64,000 nt of DNA from Ascidia mentula (GCA_947561715.1 OX387204.1:9987001-10051000), one strand, 5' to 3'. Shown: positions 1 to 11,386, counted from the stretch's first letter. Notes: generated by a model not told the origin, from the letters alone. Translations and numbers: made by a program.

Positions 1-19
1 CGCGCACAGAAATCTTACA
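1..19 (-). repeat. Element A 3' LTR, first 19 bp only
   Basis: The 19 bp match the start of the 5' LTR, whose first base is at 6889. A polypurine tract lies directly beside it, as expected for the 3' LTR. The rest lies outside the window. Confidence 0.8.
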
Positions 20-34
20 CTCCCCCCCCCAAAA
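20..34 (-). other. Polypurine tract of element A
   Basis: On the minus strand a run of nine or more G flanked by A and T precedes TGTAAG of the LTR. This is the expected primer site for plus-strand DNA synthesis. Similar G-rich tracts precede the 3' LTRs of C, E and G in this window. Confidence 0.75.
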
Positions 35-101
35 TTGATAAGTCGCAGCGACGTTCAATTTTTACAACACAATTTCGACGCGCGTTTGTATCAATCGTTT
101 A

Positions 102-2240
102 TCAGTGTTTCTCAGCGACCATTGTCGCCGGGTCATCATGTGGTAGGTGATCGTCTCCTCTCCCATCAATTGGTACGACCACACACAGCTTGTGAATGGG
201 TCTTCGCACAATCGTTCCTCTCGATCGAATTCGAACACTGCGGACCACACCGAAGTCATCAGGATTGGTTGATTCAACGCGACCGATCGACCAAGAACGT
301 CTGGGGGCAGCAGCATCAACCAGAAGGACAACATCACCGACCTGGACATTTCTCTTCTCATGATGCCACTTCTGGCGAACGATGATTGTACGCAAGTATT
401 CCCGAGACCATCGTCTCCAAAATTGATCTGCAATATATTGGACCTTGCGCCAACCCCGGCGCGCGTAGCAGTCACGATTACTTGTGACGGTTGGAGGCAT
501 CCCACCGGACGGATTTATCCTTAGCAAGTGATTAGGTGTCAATGGTAACTCACCAACGTCATCAAGTGTGACCGGAGTCAGGGGTCGCGAGTTGATAATT
601 GATTCCGCTTCAAGCAGAAACATTTGCAGTTGATCATCGTTGAGGACTCGTTCGTTCGTCAGCAAGGAGAGGACGCGTCGAACAGACCGAATCATCCTTT
701 CCCAGGCACCTCCCATGTGACTTGCACCAGGTGGGTTAAAGTGCCACTGAACTTCTTTCTTTTTGAAGAACTCTTCTATTTGGTTCTGGTTCCATTCACG
801 TACGGCGTCACGAAGAACACGCGCAGCACCCACAAAATTCGTGCCGTTATCGGAATAAACTTGCAGCACTTCGCCGCGACGAGCAATAAATCTGCGAAAG
901 GCATTTATAAAGGCATCGGTGGTTAGGTCATGTGCCACCTCGAGATGAATTGCTCTTGTAGTTAGGCATGTAAAGAGACAACCCCATCTCTTAACTTCGC
1001 AGCGCCTTTGCTTGATGACTAGGGGTCCGAAATAATCGACTCCTGTAAATGCAAAGGGAAATTCATTCATTTGCAGGCGAGCTGGCGGTAAATTGGACAT
1101 AATTTGCCCTTCAGGCTTTGCGTCACGACGCCGGCATACCAAACATGCGCGGAGAACACGTCGCACCGCCACTGCACCTTTAACGATCCAATAGCGTTGG
1201 TTCATTTGGGACAGAATGTGGTTCACGCCAGAATGTCCACTCTCTGCATGAAAATGGGAAATTAGCAACTCAGTCAGGTACGAGTTGTGAGGCAAAATGG
1301 CAGGATGTCGGGCCTTAAAAGGAATAGGCGCCTTTTCCAGACGACCGCCAAACCTAAGCATTCCATCAATCATCACAGGATCCATACGAAAAACTGCCGA
1401 TGACTTGCTTGGTTTCTTCAAGTTTCCATCTGGGGTAATTGCTATCATCCATTGTGAGAAATGACCTCGTTGCACATATTTCACCAACTCGGCTTCAGCT
1501 GTCCGTAGCTCATCAACTCTCAGGGCCGAGGAGCCAAATCTCGCGGTTCTCGCACTTCGCAGAATTGCCTTCAAACGCAAAAACCATGCAGCGGCACGTT
1601 TAAGTTGATACAACGAAGAAAATTTCGTTATTAAAACATCTGTGGGAGGACATTTCTCTACCACAGTAAACACACCACAAGGTTTCTTATCAAATACATT
1701 AACCTCAACCGGATCTGTAGCAGCGTCACCAAACATATTTGGCCAGCAGTCGGGCGTCTTCTTGAGAAACGATGGTCCGTCAAACCACAATTCACTCCTC
1801 ACCAGGGCATCGGCTGAGACTCCCCTCGAAGCCAAATCAGCAGGATTTTCCGTCGTCGAAACATGTTTCCAGTTCTTCACACAGGTATTCTTCTCGATCA
1901 TTGCCAAACGACGAGAGACAAACAACGGAAATCTTCGTTTATCATTTTTAATGCTTTGCAGCACCACAGACGAATCCGTCCAAAATATGGAGGGACGTAG
2001 GTCCAAACACATTTCCTTTCTGACAGTCAGTTCCACGTCCACAGCCAGAACAGCAGCCATCAATTCCAACCGTGGAATAGAATTTTCACCCTGGGGTGTC
2101 AGGCGACATTTACTCATAACCAAGGTACAGGTCACTTCGCTTTCTTTATTCGTTGATCGGAGGTAGCACACAGCTCCGTAGGCTTCTTTGGATGCGTCAG
2201 CAAACACATGAAGTTGACTTCTTATCACATTGGCGCTCAC
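102..2240 (-). pseudogene. Element A RNase H and integrase region of pol
   Basis: An open stretch of 712 codons carries the C-terminal half of a BEL Pol polyprotein. It starts inside RNase H (FADASKEAYG, then FWTDSSVVLQS and the NPADLASRG motif). An integrase follows with an HHCC zinc finger (H-G-H-S-G ... CLVCRRR, residues about 328-380) and DDE residues in VDYFGPL (about 400), YSDNGTNF and WERMIRS. The last part holds the C-terminal domain usual in BEL integrases (QFWRRWSREYL). The integrase itself looks complete, but it is cut off from RT by frameshifts upstream, so it could only be made if read separately. Nothing suggests it is a host gene. Confidence 0.9.
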
Positions 2241-2515
2241 ACCAAATCCAAATGATCGTGGAATACGCCTTTCCTGCAGGCTGTGTAAGCAGACTAACCA
2301 CTTCCCCTTTTTCGTAAGTCCTTAGCAGGCACCTCTTCGTCCCATTCAATTTCTTGCTTGCACAAGCTCCTATAAATGAGCCGGGCTCGCAACACGACGG
2401 GGGTAACAAAACCCAATGGGTCGAATAGAGAATTCATAGTTGACAAGAGGCCTCGGCGAGTGCGCGGCTTCATTGGCAATGAAACGGCAAATAGAAATGC
2501 GTCAGTACATTCCAC
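2241..2515 (-). pseudogene. Element A RT-RNase H connecting region, frameshifted
   Basis: This stretch holds the conserved BEL connection sequence (RRGLLSTMNSLFDPLGFVTP, then RLIYRSLCKQ) between RT and RNase H. It is in a different frame from both the RT part upstream and the RNase H part downstream, so frameshifts lie near 2515 and 2300-2240. Comparison with elements C and G in this window shows that the order of blocks is otherwise normal. Confidence 0.8.
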
Positions 2516-3813
2516 TGTATACCGAGCACACGCTCTTGTAATTCAGCGTCCATCGGGCGCACCTGCAAAGCTATTGATAATTCATTTTCCGGTAAGCGAT
2601 CAAGAATCTCCTTGCAGTTTGACAACCACTTGGTCAAGCAAAATCCACCCTTCTCAAGCAAGGAGCGCAGACCATCGACAAGCTGCAATCCAGTTTCAAC
2701 GTCTGTCACCGATGTGAGACAGTCATCGACGTAGAAATTACGTTCATTCATTCTGTGGGGCACAGGCTCACCTGACAGGTTCCCACCAGGCCACCAAAGG
2801 AAACGCAAACTGTCACGATCACGAGGGGCAACTCTCACTTGGTAAAACATGGCCTCAATGTCAGCTACCAAGGCAATTGGCGACTTGCGGAAACGCAACA
2901 AGACGCCAAGTAGACTGTTGACAAGATCAGGACCTTGCATCAACGTTTGGTTCAAAGACAGTCCACGGTATTGAGCTGCGCAATCATACACAACACGCAA
3001 CTTACCAGGTTTGTGAGGGTTCACAACACCATGATGAGGTATGTACCACGTCCGATGTTTGTTAATCAGTTCCTCCTCTGGTATTTCTTCGGCAAATCCT
3101 TTGTCGATTGTTGCTTGCATTTGCTCAGTGTACTTCTGATGCATTTTCTCGTCGTTGCTCAATCGACGTTTCAACGATTCCAATCTTTTGTTGGCCATCT
3201 TCAGATTGTTAGGCAAAACTTGGTGATCATGTCTCCACGGCAGTGGCAATTCATAATGTCTATCAATGTATTGAACGGAGTCCTTCATCAATTGGTACGT
3301 CCTCCGATCTTCCCTGGAGAAAGGACTTCCAAACAATTCGTCTTCTTCTTTGGGGATCAGTTCACTCTCGTCGCTGAGAAACATGGTATGGGCGGTGTCC
3401 ATGACGCAAGTAAAGTTGGCATCTGCAGCAGATTTGCGGACAGCCTCGAGCGATCGACCTAGCAAAGACCATCCAAGAGGCGTCTTCACGGCATCTGGGC
3501 ATTCGTCGTTTCCAGGACGACTGCACTGTACGCGATGTGCCACAGGTACATTAGCACCAATCAACAATGTGACAGTTCCACCAGCAATGGAAGACAGTTG
3601 TAGACTCCTTATTGATGGGTGCATCTTCCGAGTTTTCCAGGTGGGAGACTTGTTCGGTTTCACAGGTATTTGTTCAACAACCACTACTTCTGGCAAGTTT
3701 ATTTGCTCACCTCCATCAAGTGGTTCGACTGACACGGAAATTGCGATTGTGTCCAGTTTTTGCGGTGTCGTCAGTGTGTTCAAAAAAAATTTGTTTGGGT
3801 CGTCCAGACGCAC
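2470..3813 (-). pseudogene. Element A protease C-terminus and reverse transcriptase, deleted
   Basis: 447 codons cover the end of the protease region and most of RT: TPLGWSLLG, the finger region WYIPHHGVVNPHKPGK, VVYDCAAQYRG, first catalytic aspartate in LVADIEAMFYQVRV, and the YVDD catalytic motif. Compared with C and G, about 35 residues are missing just before YVDD: the block with the GATSSPSCATF motif is gone, and the sequence jumps from the PHRM motif to NFYVDD. That removes part of the palm, so the enzyme should be inactive although both catalytic motifs remain. The frame is shifted relative to gag-protease upstream. Confidence 0.88.
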
Positions 3814-5354
3814 CTAATTTGTCTACCAACTTACGTTCACAAAACGTTGGGGTTGAACCCTGATCCAGAAAAGCGTACGTGGCAATGGAAGTGGTCCCAT
3901 GGCGAACAACGACAGGTACAACATTTAGGTACACACTAGACGCGTTGACACTTGCACTGTACTCGCGACGGATCGTAGCACAAGCAGGATTGTCATTCTT
4001 TACCCCTTCGGATGCAGAAGGAGGGGCTGGGTAATGCAGCAATTTGTGGTGCGATTTACCATCGCATCCGTTGACAAAACAATTTTGACCGGAATCACAG
4101 TCACTAGCACGGTGGCCAGCCTTTAAACACTTAAAACACAAACCCATTGAACGCACGAACCTGCGTCGATCATTCCACGACATTTTCCTAAACTGGACAC
4201 ATGCGTCAAGAGAATGGCTCCCGTTGCACAATAAACACTTCATTTGCACGTGTGTTTTGTCCTTAATTTTCGGCGCAGAAGTCGCCACAGTGCTGTGCGC
4301 AATTGCCTTCGGCCGGCGGCTTCCTTTGTTGCCTTCCTTCGATGAATACAGCGCCTTACCAAAAATCGAGTTTGCAACCTTGCTTTTTAGTGCTACAAAC
4401 TCTGTAAGAGTCGCAAAGGTAGCTCGTTTTTCAGTGTCATGCTCAATCTGTGCGGACATCGAAACCCAGTCCTTTCGCATGCTAAACGGGAGTTTCCTAA
4501 TAACAGCCAACATGACATCCATGGAATCAACACTAGAAGCATGTCTTATCTCACCATGTAGTGCCGTACAGCATTTGTCCAACAACACAGATAATTTCAC
4601 GAGACCATCGGGGTCGTTGTTCTTGACAACAGGAGCTGACATCAGCTGTTCTTCGCATCTTTGTGCGATAATGTGAGGTTGGCCATATTCGTTATACAAG
4701 GTTTGCCAGGCCAGCCTGTACCCTTCGGCTGGATCTTTCGCGTTAAAGCGTTCAATTTTTTCCCTAATATGGGGTTTACAGTGCTGTACCAAATACAACA
4801 GCCGCATCTCATCATTGTGGGCCTTCTTAGCAATGTAGGTATCAAACTGTCGTACGAATAGCCAGTAATTTAGTGAATCACCATCAAATTTGGTTACTTC
4901 AGGACTCGGCAAGTTCACATGGTATGCGTCCTGATACGTCTTTGGTAGTGGCGAGATATTTTGGGGACTAGGGCAACATCTATTTGCGTCTGCACAAGGG
5001 ATTTCACCAAACGTACCAGTCCTATGCTTCTCGATGCGTGGTGCGGGCACGTTCACGGGCGCTTCCATTTGTTGCGCATTTGACTTAATTTGTGGACACG
5101 AGCCCTGTACAGCATTTGACGGCAACTGTGAGCTCGTATGTTGAAAAACATTTGACAGTAATCGTGGGCGAGGGATAGAAATTGAACTACCTTTTGTAAC
5201 AGACGCCAGGCTTGAATTACCGATAGACTCTTCCTCCCATGCCTCCACTTCAGCTTCAGCGAGTTGCAAATCGTGGCGCATTTGCGCAGCGTGCTTCTCC
5301 GCTTCTTCGCTGATGCGCCGGGCTTCATTCTCTGCCTCACGTCGAATTCGTTCT

Positions 5355-5460
5355 GCCTCCAGCTCGGCCGTACGAAGTGCACGATCTGCTTCCAGCTCGG
5401 CCGTACGACGTGCACGATCTGCTTCCAGCTCGGCCGTACGACGTAATCTATCTGCTTCTT
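5355..5460 (-). repeat. 33-bp triplicated repeat in element A gag coiled coil
   Basis: The block agctcggccg recurs at 5361, 5394 and 5427, a 33-bp period. It encodes an 11-residue repeat (TAELEADRARR type) inside the Gag coiled coil. Hendecad repeats of this kind fit a long coiled coil. Confidence 0.8.
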
Positions 5461-5871
5461 CTGAGGCCCTTCGTACATTTTCGGCTTCTTGAGCACTTGC
5501 GAATTTCGCAAGCTTTAGTTTCACCTTACTGCGTCGAATTTCACTTCGTATAGAACTCGAGGTTGAATTTCTACTCGAGTGAACAGACAACGCGTCGACT
5601 GGTGACAATGGTAGGGGAACGGATCTAAGCTGCGGGTCATGCAGCTTCGATATCCACGTTGCGACCCTTTCATCGAATTCTTGTTTGTTTTGGCAATAAT
5701 CTCGCTCACGCGAGATTATCTCAGGTAGTTTATCACTATCCGACATATTTGAGTGAAGTTCAATTAGCTTATCAAAGTTTGCATTTACTTGGGGCAGGAA
5801 CTCACGTAGCGCTGAAAGATCTTGCGGCTTTTTCATAAGACTCTCTGCGCAAGCGTAGCTATCTTGTAGAA

Positions 5872-6284
5872 TAGTGTTTCTCAAACTTTTTCCAATCACG
5901 TACCGCTTATTTGTTTTTTAATACACTGCGTACCACCGTATTACTATACCATATCTGTTATGACATAACACCAATGAATAACAATTTAGCCAATATCACC
6001 AGTTGCTTGGTTTTCTTTATTGTGCATTTGTGACGCAACAGTATCAACGTGAAATTGTTGCACAGTTGAATACACGATGTCAGAATTACTTCGGCAGTGC
6101 AACAAATTCACGTTGATACTATTGCGTCACAAATGCACAATAAAGAAAACCGACATCATGTATTTGCAGCGGTTTTGGCTTCTGCAAAGTGCGGTAAATT
6201 GTATAGAGTAGACTAAATCGCGTACCACTTGAAAAGCTCTCGCGTACCACTAGTGGTACGCGTACCACAGTTTGAGAACCACTG
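5872..6284. mobile_element. Non-autonomous hAT-like element (MITE) inserted in element A gag
   Basis: The ends are near-matching inverted repeats: left tagtgtttctcaaac, right gtttgagaaccactg. The right end, read inward, has the CAGTGGTTCTCAAAC form typical of hAT transposons. Eight-base flanks ttgtagaa (5864-5871) and ttgtagag (6285-6292) form a near-perfect 8-bp duplication, the hAT size. The Gag frame continues on the far side of this block. At 413 bp with no transposase reading frame it is non-autonomous. Subterminal gtaccac/gtggtac motifs are repeated near the right end. Confidence 0.8.
6009..6151. mobile_element. 143-bp foldback element nested in the hAT-like MITE
   Basis: Arms 6009-6063 and 6097-6151 are about 55 bp each and nearly perfect inverted complements (ggttttctttattgtgc against gcacaataaagaaaacc), around a 33-bp loop. 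It lies entirely inside the 5872-6284 element, so it is either a second insertion or part of that family's interior. No clear target duplication is visible. Confidence 0.7.
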
Positions 6285-6430
6285 TTGTAGAGCCTTTAAA
6301 GCCTCTACTATTTCGTTTTCTTGATCTTCCGTCATACGGTTTACTTGAGATGCAATTTCACGGCAATGTCCGTGGTGACCAAATCAATCGTCGATCCTTC
6401 GCTTGTTGACGATTCCTAGTTTGTTAACGA

Positions 6431-6889
6431 TGTAACACGACCAGCTAGCCTTGTCACAGGGGTTTGACCGCAACGTCAGGAAAGAACAGTATTCTTTTAT
6501 TCTGCGGCACAGTTAACAAACTGTGACACGTTCACTAAACAAACAAACAAACACATATTAGTGAACAGTCACACATGCAACATGACATGCGGTATTAAAC
6601 TCACCAATACAAGATGCACAAGGACCGACTTCGAATAGCATTCGGTTGCACCAGGTAAATTTACGTTAGGCAGTCACTAATTAAGTTATCAACTTAAGTC
6701 AATTCACTGCAATTCACAACAGATATTTAACCACCAAAACAGTTTAATGCACGCGGACAAGTTCAACACGTGGCAAACATTAAGACTGCTGGCACTAGCC
6801 TTGCATCATACAGTTGGTAGGGGCATTATGACGTTTCTATTGTTGTGAAATTTTCTCACATGGAAAGTTACGCGCACAGAAATCTTACA
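6431..6889 (-). repeat. Element A 5' LTR
   Basis: The LTR starts with TGTAAGATTTC at 6889 and most likely ends in TTACA at 6431, giving 459 bp. The other BEL LTRs here also end in TTACA or CTACA. An AATAAA is visible on the minus strand near 6500. The 3' boundary is inferred because the second LTR is outside the window. Confidence 0.65.
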
Positions 6890-7178
6890 ACAAGTCTTCC
6901 ATGTTTCATAGAATATCCAGGTAAAACTGTATGTGTCGCACATATACTGTTGTGTTTTTAAGCGTGTTCTTCCAACACTCCTGTATTCGATACCAATCAG
7001 GTATATGCAATCTTTCATTGAAGATGGCGTTAAAAACAATCCCGCACCCTCGAGTGGTCCACCTTATGTAGTATCACTTGTTTCTCGTGACTTGTTTACG
7101 TAAATACACTGTTTGGAAACTTATTTTACCTATATTCACCGTTTGTGCCAAGGTACACCCCCAATATGTTAGCCTGTT
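6890..7178. other. Spacer between elements A and B, nothing recognised
   Basis: 289 bp of sequence with no motif, repeat or supported reading frame. It is the flank of the element A 5' LTR and of the element B 3' LTR. Confidence 0.5.
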
Positions 7179-7768
7179 TGTAACGGCAGAATTTGCGCGT
7201 CTGGCACCGCGCGTCGTCACACCAAGAAGGAATCTCAATTCCCGAAAACGCGTGTATTTGGCACACGGACACAGACACGTTCACGTACAGAAACACGAAC
7301 ACGTACACGTACACGTACTCGTACACGTACTCGTACTCCTACTATTACTCGGACACGGACACGGACACGGACACGGACACGGACACGGACACGGACACGG
7401 ACACGGACACGGACACGGACACGGACACGGACACGGACACGGACACGGACACGGACACGGACACGGACACGGACACGGACACGGACACGGACACGGACAC
7501 GGACACGGACACGGACACGGACACGGACACGGACACGGACACGGACACGGACACGGACACGGACACGGACACGGACACGGACACGGACACGGACACGGAC
7601 ACGCTACACGTGGCACCTTAACAACTCAGTTTGACCAAGCAATGCTGAAGGAAAAAAATTCTGTTGCATTGTTATGTCACTTAAAAGGCTAAATTGAAAA
7701 TATGTTCAAATTCAATTACGTATACAGTGTGACGCAGGGCTATGCAGGAGTGATTTCGAAAGGTTACA
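7179..7768 (-). repeat. Element B 3' LTR with an expanded microsatellite
   Basis: It starts TGTAACC at 7768 and ends CCGTTACA at 7179. It aligns along most of its length with the 569-bp LTRs of element C: the shared block with ccacgtgtagcgtg and the shared terminal 100 bp. A short imperfect hexamer run in C is replaced here by 252 bp of pure GGACAC repeat. A polypurine tract of the same form as in C lies beside it. Confidence 0.85.
7351..7602. repeat. (GGACAC)42 perfect hexanucleotide microsatellite
   Basis: Forty-two uninterrupted copies of GGACAC, 252 bp, flanked on the left by degenerate relatives (gtacac, gtactc, gaacac). It sits inside the element B LTR. All frames through it are open and give Asp-Thr, Gly-His, Val-Ser or Cys-Pro dipeptide runs; these are by-products of the repeat, not proteins. 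Confidence 0.97.
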
Positions 7769-7942
7769 TTCTCTCCCTTAAATGTGTGCTTACACTTCAA
7801 ACACATTTACGAATAAACCAAGAAAACATTCACAAACAAGATCAACATAGCGTCTACGATCTATCTTTATCAGTGTTGGATCCTGTGCACCGCAATTCAG
7901 GGTCAGTTCGACGACTGCGTGGCCTGAATGCGTCGGATGCAC

Positions 7943-9308
7943 TTATTCGATTGTCGTGCTCGCCTCGCAGAGCAAGCACAATTTTGCGATCGGCCGTTTA
8001 TACGTGTAGTCAGATTGCGTTTTTACTTCGACCTGACGGACAACACCGGGAACGCACGCAGAACCCGTCTAATCTCCCAACGACGTCGGGGTTGTGTCTC
8101 ATCTACGATCGTCACCAGATCTCCGGGTTGAAAATTGCGTTGTCGGTCAGGCCACTTCTGACGCAACGCGATTGTGGGCAAATATTCTCGTGACCATCGT
8201 CTCCAAAATTCGTCGGCGAGGTATTGAATGTGTTTCCACCGCCTTCGACTGTAGCAATCTTTGGGATTGATAAGCCCAACTGGAATGCTGTCGCAAGCAC
8301 GACCCAACAAAACAGATGATTGGGCGTAAGTGGCTCATTTTCTGTATCGGTAAAACTGATCGGCGTTAACGGCCTCGAATTTAAAATGCCTTCCACTTCG
8401 ATCATCGAAGTTTGCAGCATGTCCCCGCCAATCGTTGGGTTTCTTGTAAGCATCGTGTTTAAAATGCGACGAATCGATCAGATCATTCTCTCCAACGAAC
8501 CTCCCATGTGTGAAGCAGCAGGACAATTGAAGTTCCACTTAATTTCTTGTCGTTTGAAGTACGACTCTAGGCGGGATTGCTGGAGTCCTTGCAGTCCTTC
8601 ACGTAGGACCCTTTCGGCACCTACAAAGTTAGTTCCATTATCGCTGTATATTTATTTTGGTCGGCCTCTTCTTGCAATAAATCGACGCAATGCGTTAATA
8701 AACGCGTCCGTAGACAAGTCGGACGACACCTCAATATGTACAGCTCGCATAGTCAAGCAGGTGAAAATGCACCCGTAGCTCTTTGTCTCACTTCTTCCTC
8801 GTTTCACCAAGCATGAATGGACCAAAGTAGTCGATGCCAACGTAGGAAAACGGCGGCTTGTCGGGCTTCAGTCGGGCAAATGGCAAGTCAGCCATTTGTT
8901 GTTGTCCACGTCGAACATTCCTTTTGCGACACAGCATACATTTGCTGAGTTCCTTCCTAACTGCGGCCCTTTATAATCCAAAAGCGCTGACGCAGCGAAG
9001 TCCATGTGTGGCCAGTTCCGCAGTGGCCAACCTCGTGATGGTGCTGGCGCAAAATAACAAGTGCTGTCAAGTGGTGATCATACGGCAGTATGATCGGGTG
9101 TTTTGCGTCGAAGGCAATCAGCGCCTTCTCCAACCTCCCCCCAATCCGCAGAATTTTATGAAACAGCTGGGGGTTAAGCTTCGCTTTGGCATATTTCGAC
9201 TTCTTCAGTTTCTTCTGCAACTCTCTTTCCGACCTGTGACAAAATGTCAATCACGGGAGCGAAGCACTGACGTACTTGATTATTTCCAATTCCGCATTCT
9301 TGAACTCA
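7943..9308 (-). pseudogene. Element B integrase region, decayed
   Basis: Reading on the minus strand in three broken frames gives, in order: the HHCC finger region (HHHEVGHCGTGHTW), the segment with [20 protein letters not shown], the ERMI region on both sides of a frameshift, and the C-terminal domain (LADEFWRRWSREYLPTIALR). Identity to the element C integrase is high, but small deletions shift the frame several times. It ends at a TAA matching the end of the C polyprotein. It encodes no complete enzyme. Confidence 0.85.
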
Positions 9309-9313
9309 TCCAC

Positions 9314-9510
9314 TGTTACGGACAATAAGCTCCCCAGTACAAAATAATTATTTCCCGCCATTACAGTGATTTTGTTGTCGACGTCTTGTAACGTAATAAG
9401 CACCTACTATCTTATGATCCCCACGTGTTGAGGCCGGTGTAATGAGCCTGTATGTGCTTTAATATTCTATTTGAATAAGGTGTGGTCTAAATCTTTTTAA
9501 AATCGCAACC
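9314..9510 (+). repeat. Element D 5' LTR, truncated
   Basis: These 197 bp match the 3' LTR from its first base up to aatcgcaacc, then stop abruptly at gag coding sequence. The last roughly 112 bp of the LTR, the primer site and the gag start are therefore deleted. Relative to the 3' LTR it lacks extra copies of a short gttgaggc-ggtgtaat unit. Confidence 0.85.
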
Positions 9511-10560
9511 CGCCTACATCCCAAGAGCTGTTTGATGTAATTGATGCTGTGAAACCTGTACGGCCCGGTGTACCGTCTTCCAATGGCTCGGTACGGACTT
9601 TCAAAAGCACAGTGAGTGTACGTGCTCGCCGAAATGCTGATGCCGCCGCTTTAAGACTTTAACAACTTAAGCGACGATGTGCTTTAAAATCAAGAATGTT
9701 GGATCTTGAGCCCGAGCTCGAGCTCTCTAAAGCCCAGGACGATGTGGAATTGGCTGAATTCGCTGCGGACACAGTAAGTGAACTCGACAGACAAGCCACT
9801 TGCGGCAGGCAAGTTACAGGCTCCAGTCGAGCCTTCCAGTGTCCTCCCAGCGAAGACAGAAGGATTTGGTCCAGCGGTTGCCACCAGCGCAGATGCCACT
9901 GGGGCCGGCACATTTGAGACGAGTCCTCTCAACCGAGCGTTGGGACCACATAAAATACGTCCACAGGCGACTACCTCAGATTTGTACGTATTTGCTGAAA
10001 CCGTGAAGCAAGGTTTTAACTTACCCAAACTGACGTTAGAGAAATATGACGGGGATCCTCTTAATTATCACAAGTTCATGAACGATTTTGATCGACAGAT
10101 AAACAAGGCTTATCTATCTGACGCCGAGAAGTTGGGATACCTCTGTGAATTTTGCGTTGAAGACGTTCTTTTCGAGCACAGGCTGTTCAGTCAGTGGAAC
10201 TGTCAGTACACACTTGATTTGCCACAAAACATTGAGGCCGTTATACAACGTTTGCCACAAAACGCGATCAAACGATTTATCACAAAGTCATCCGAACTAC
10301 GTTTGCGGAATCGGCCAGTGACTTTTCAAACCTTGTTGGATCTTCTTGAGCTGTTGGCAAAGGATAGTCTTTCGCCTATGATGAGGTTTGTTCCCGTCGA
10401 CGTACGTAAGTTAAAGGGTCAAGCGAGCATGAAAGGAAAGCTGCCCAAGCGAGTTGCAGTTACCTACTCAACGGTAACCAACGGTGTATCAACGGTGACT
10501 TTTGTGAATCACGACTCCCTCCGACCCACTCAAACCTGCCCCGATTGCGAAGCCTTTCAT
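9511..10560 (+). pseudogene. Element D gag fragment
   Basis: The reading frame enters without a start codon next to the truncated LTR and contains in-frame stops near 9658. From 9778 it is open and includes the BEL Gag signature LEKYDGDPLNYHKFMNDFDRQ and a matrix-like helical region. The start of a zinc knuckle (CPDCEAFH) near 10540 is followed directly by RT sequence, so the rest of the knuckles and the whole protease are deleted. No functional Gag can be made. Confidence 0.8.
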
Positions 10561-11386
10561 TTTTTGTGGAATTTTGGCAGAGCGACGTTTGCTACATCTA
10601 AAGCGGCGTTTCGAGAAAGATGCCCAGTTTTTTGAGAAGTACAAAGAAAAAATAGAGGATTACTTAAAACAAGGGTTTGCGCGGAGAATACCCACGGACT
10701 GTTTGCCATGTACAGAGCAAACATGGTACATACCACATCATGCTACGGGTAACAAATTTCGAATTGTCTTCGACTGTGCTGCTTCCCACAAGGGATCCTC
10801 TTTGAACGACAAGCTGTTGCAAGGGCCAGACCTTACCAATAGTCTTGTGGGAGTGCTGCTACGTTTTCGCCAGGAGGTTGTTGCCTTTGCGGCCGACATC
10901 AAGGGCATGTTTCATCAGGTGAAGGTTGTTCCAAAGGGCTGTGATTCGCTACGATTTCTATGGTGGCCTGATAGCGATTTCAAACGCCCCTCTGTGGACT
11001 ACCAAATGCTTGTGCATTTGTTTGGTGCCACCTCTTCGCCGAGTTGTGCAAGCTTTGCGCTAAGAAAAGCAGCGTTGGATAAGAAGGACTTGTTTTCGAC
11101 ACCTGTTGTTGAGACTGTTTTAAAGAATTTTTATGTAGACGACTGTCTTAAGTCAGTGCCAACAGTTGCCCTGGCCACTGAGCTAATCAAGGATGTAAGT
11201 GCCATTTTGCGTGAAGAAGGATTTCATCTAACGAAATTTCTCAGCAACTCATCTGTTGTGCTTGAATCTGTAGACCAGGAAGACCGCTCAGGTGCGATGT
11301 TGAACATGGATTTATCGAACTTGCCGATGGAAAGAGCGTTTGGTGTTCATGGGACATGGCCAACGACTGTTTTGGAATTCGTGTGA
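10561..11386 (+). pseudogene. Element D reverse transcriptase
   Basis: About 270 codons of BEL RT: AERRLLHLKRRF, WYIPHHATGNKFRIVFDCAA, first catalytic aspartate in FAADIKGMFHQVKV, the GATSSPSCASF motif and YVDD near 11140. This domain is intact in sequence, but it is fused out of context to a gag remnant and followed by a frameshift at about 11360-11386. It is therefore part of a dead polyprotein. Confidence 0.88.

Larger units (their letters stand above)
3810..6335 (-). pseudogene. Element A gag and protease, interrupted by a hAT-like MITE
   Basis: The Gag reading frame starts at an ATG at 6335 (minus), is broken by the insertion at 5872-6284 and resumes at 5871. It then stays open to about 3810. 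In order it has an N-terminal helical part, a charged coiled coil with three 11-residue repeats (5355-5460), a DUF1759-like Gag domain (VTKFDGDSLNYWLFVRQF), two zinc knuckles (CLLCNGSHSLDAC and CFKCLKAGHRASDC), and an aspartic protease with DQG in place of the usual DSG/DTG. The frame shifts inside the protease near 3810. The open stretch that appears to start at 5899 begins inside the MITE, so that start is an artefact. Confidence 0.88.
1..6889 (-). mobile_element. BEL/Pao LTR retrotransposon A, degraded, 3' LTR cut by window edge
   Basis: Read on the minus strand the order is 5' LTR (6431-6889), Gag, protease, reverse transcriptase, RNase H, integrase, a G-rich polypurine tract (20-34) and the first 19 bp of the 3' LTR. 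The start TGTAAGATTTCTGTGCGCG is found at both ends, which fixes the LTR boundary. The domain order protease-RT-RNase H-integrase and the DUF1759-like Gag place it in BEL/Pao. It is non-functional: at least two frameshifts, a deletion inside RT, and a hAT-like MITE in the 5' end of gag. No target duplication can be tested because the 3' LTR leaves the window. Confidence 0.9.

Noticed and set aside
20..34. Run of C near the window start as an assembly gap marker
   Set aside because: It is the polypurine tract of element A on the minus strand, matching the tracts of C, E and G.
7193..7692. Long frames giving Asp-Thr, Gly-His, Cys-Pro or Val-Ser runs
   Set aside because: They come entirely from the GGACAC microsatellite, which has no stop in any frame.
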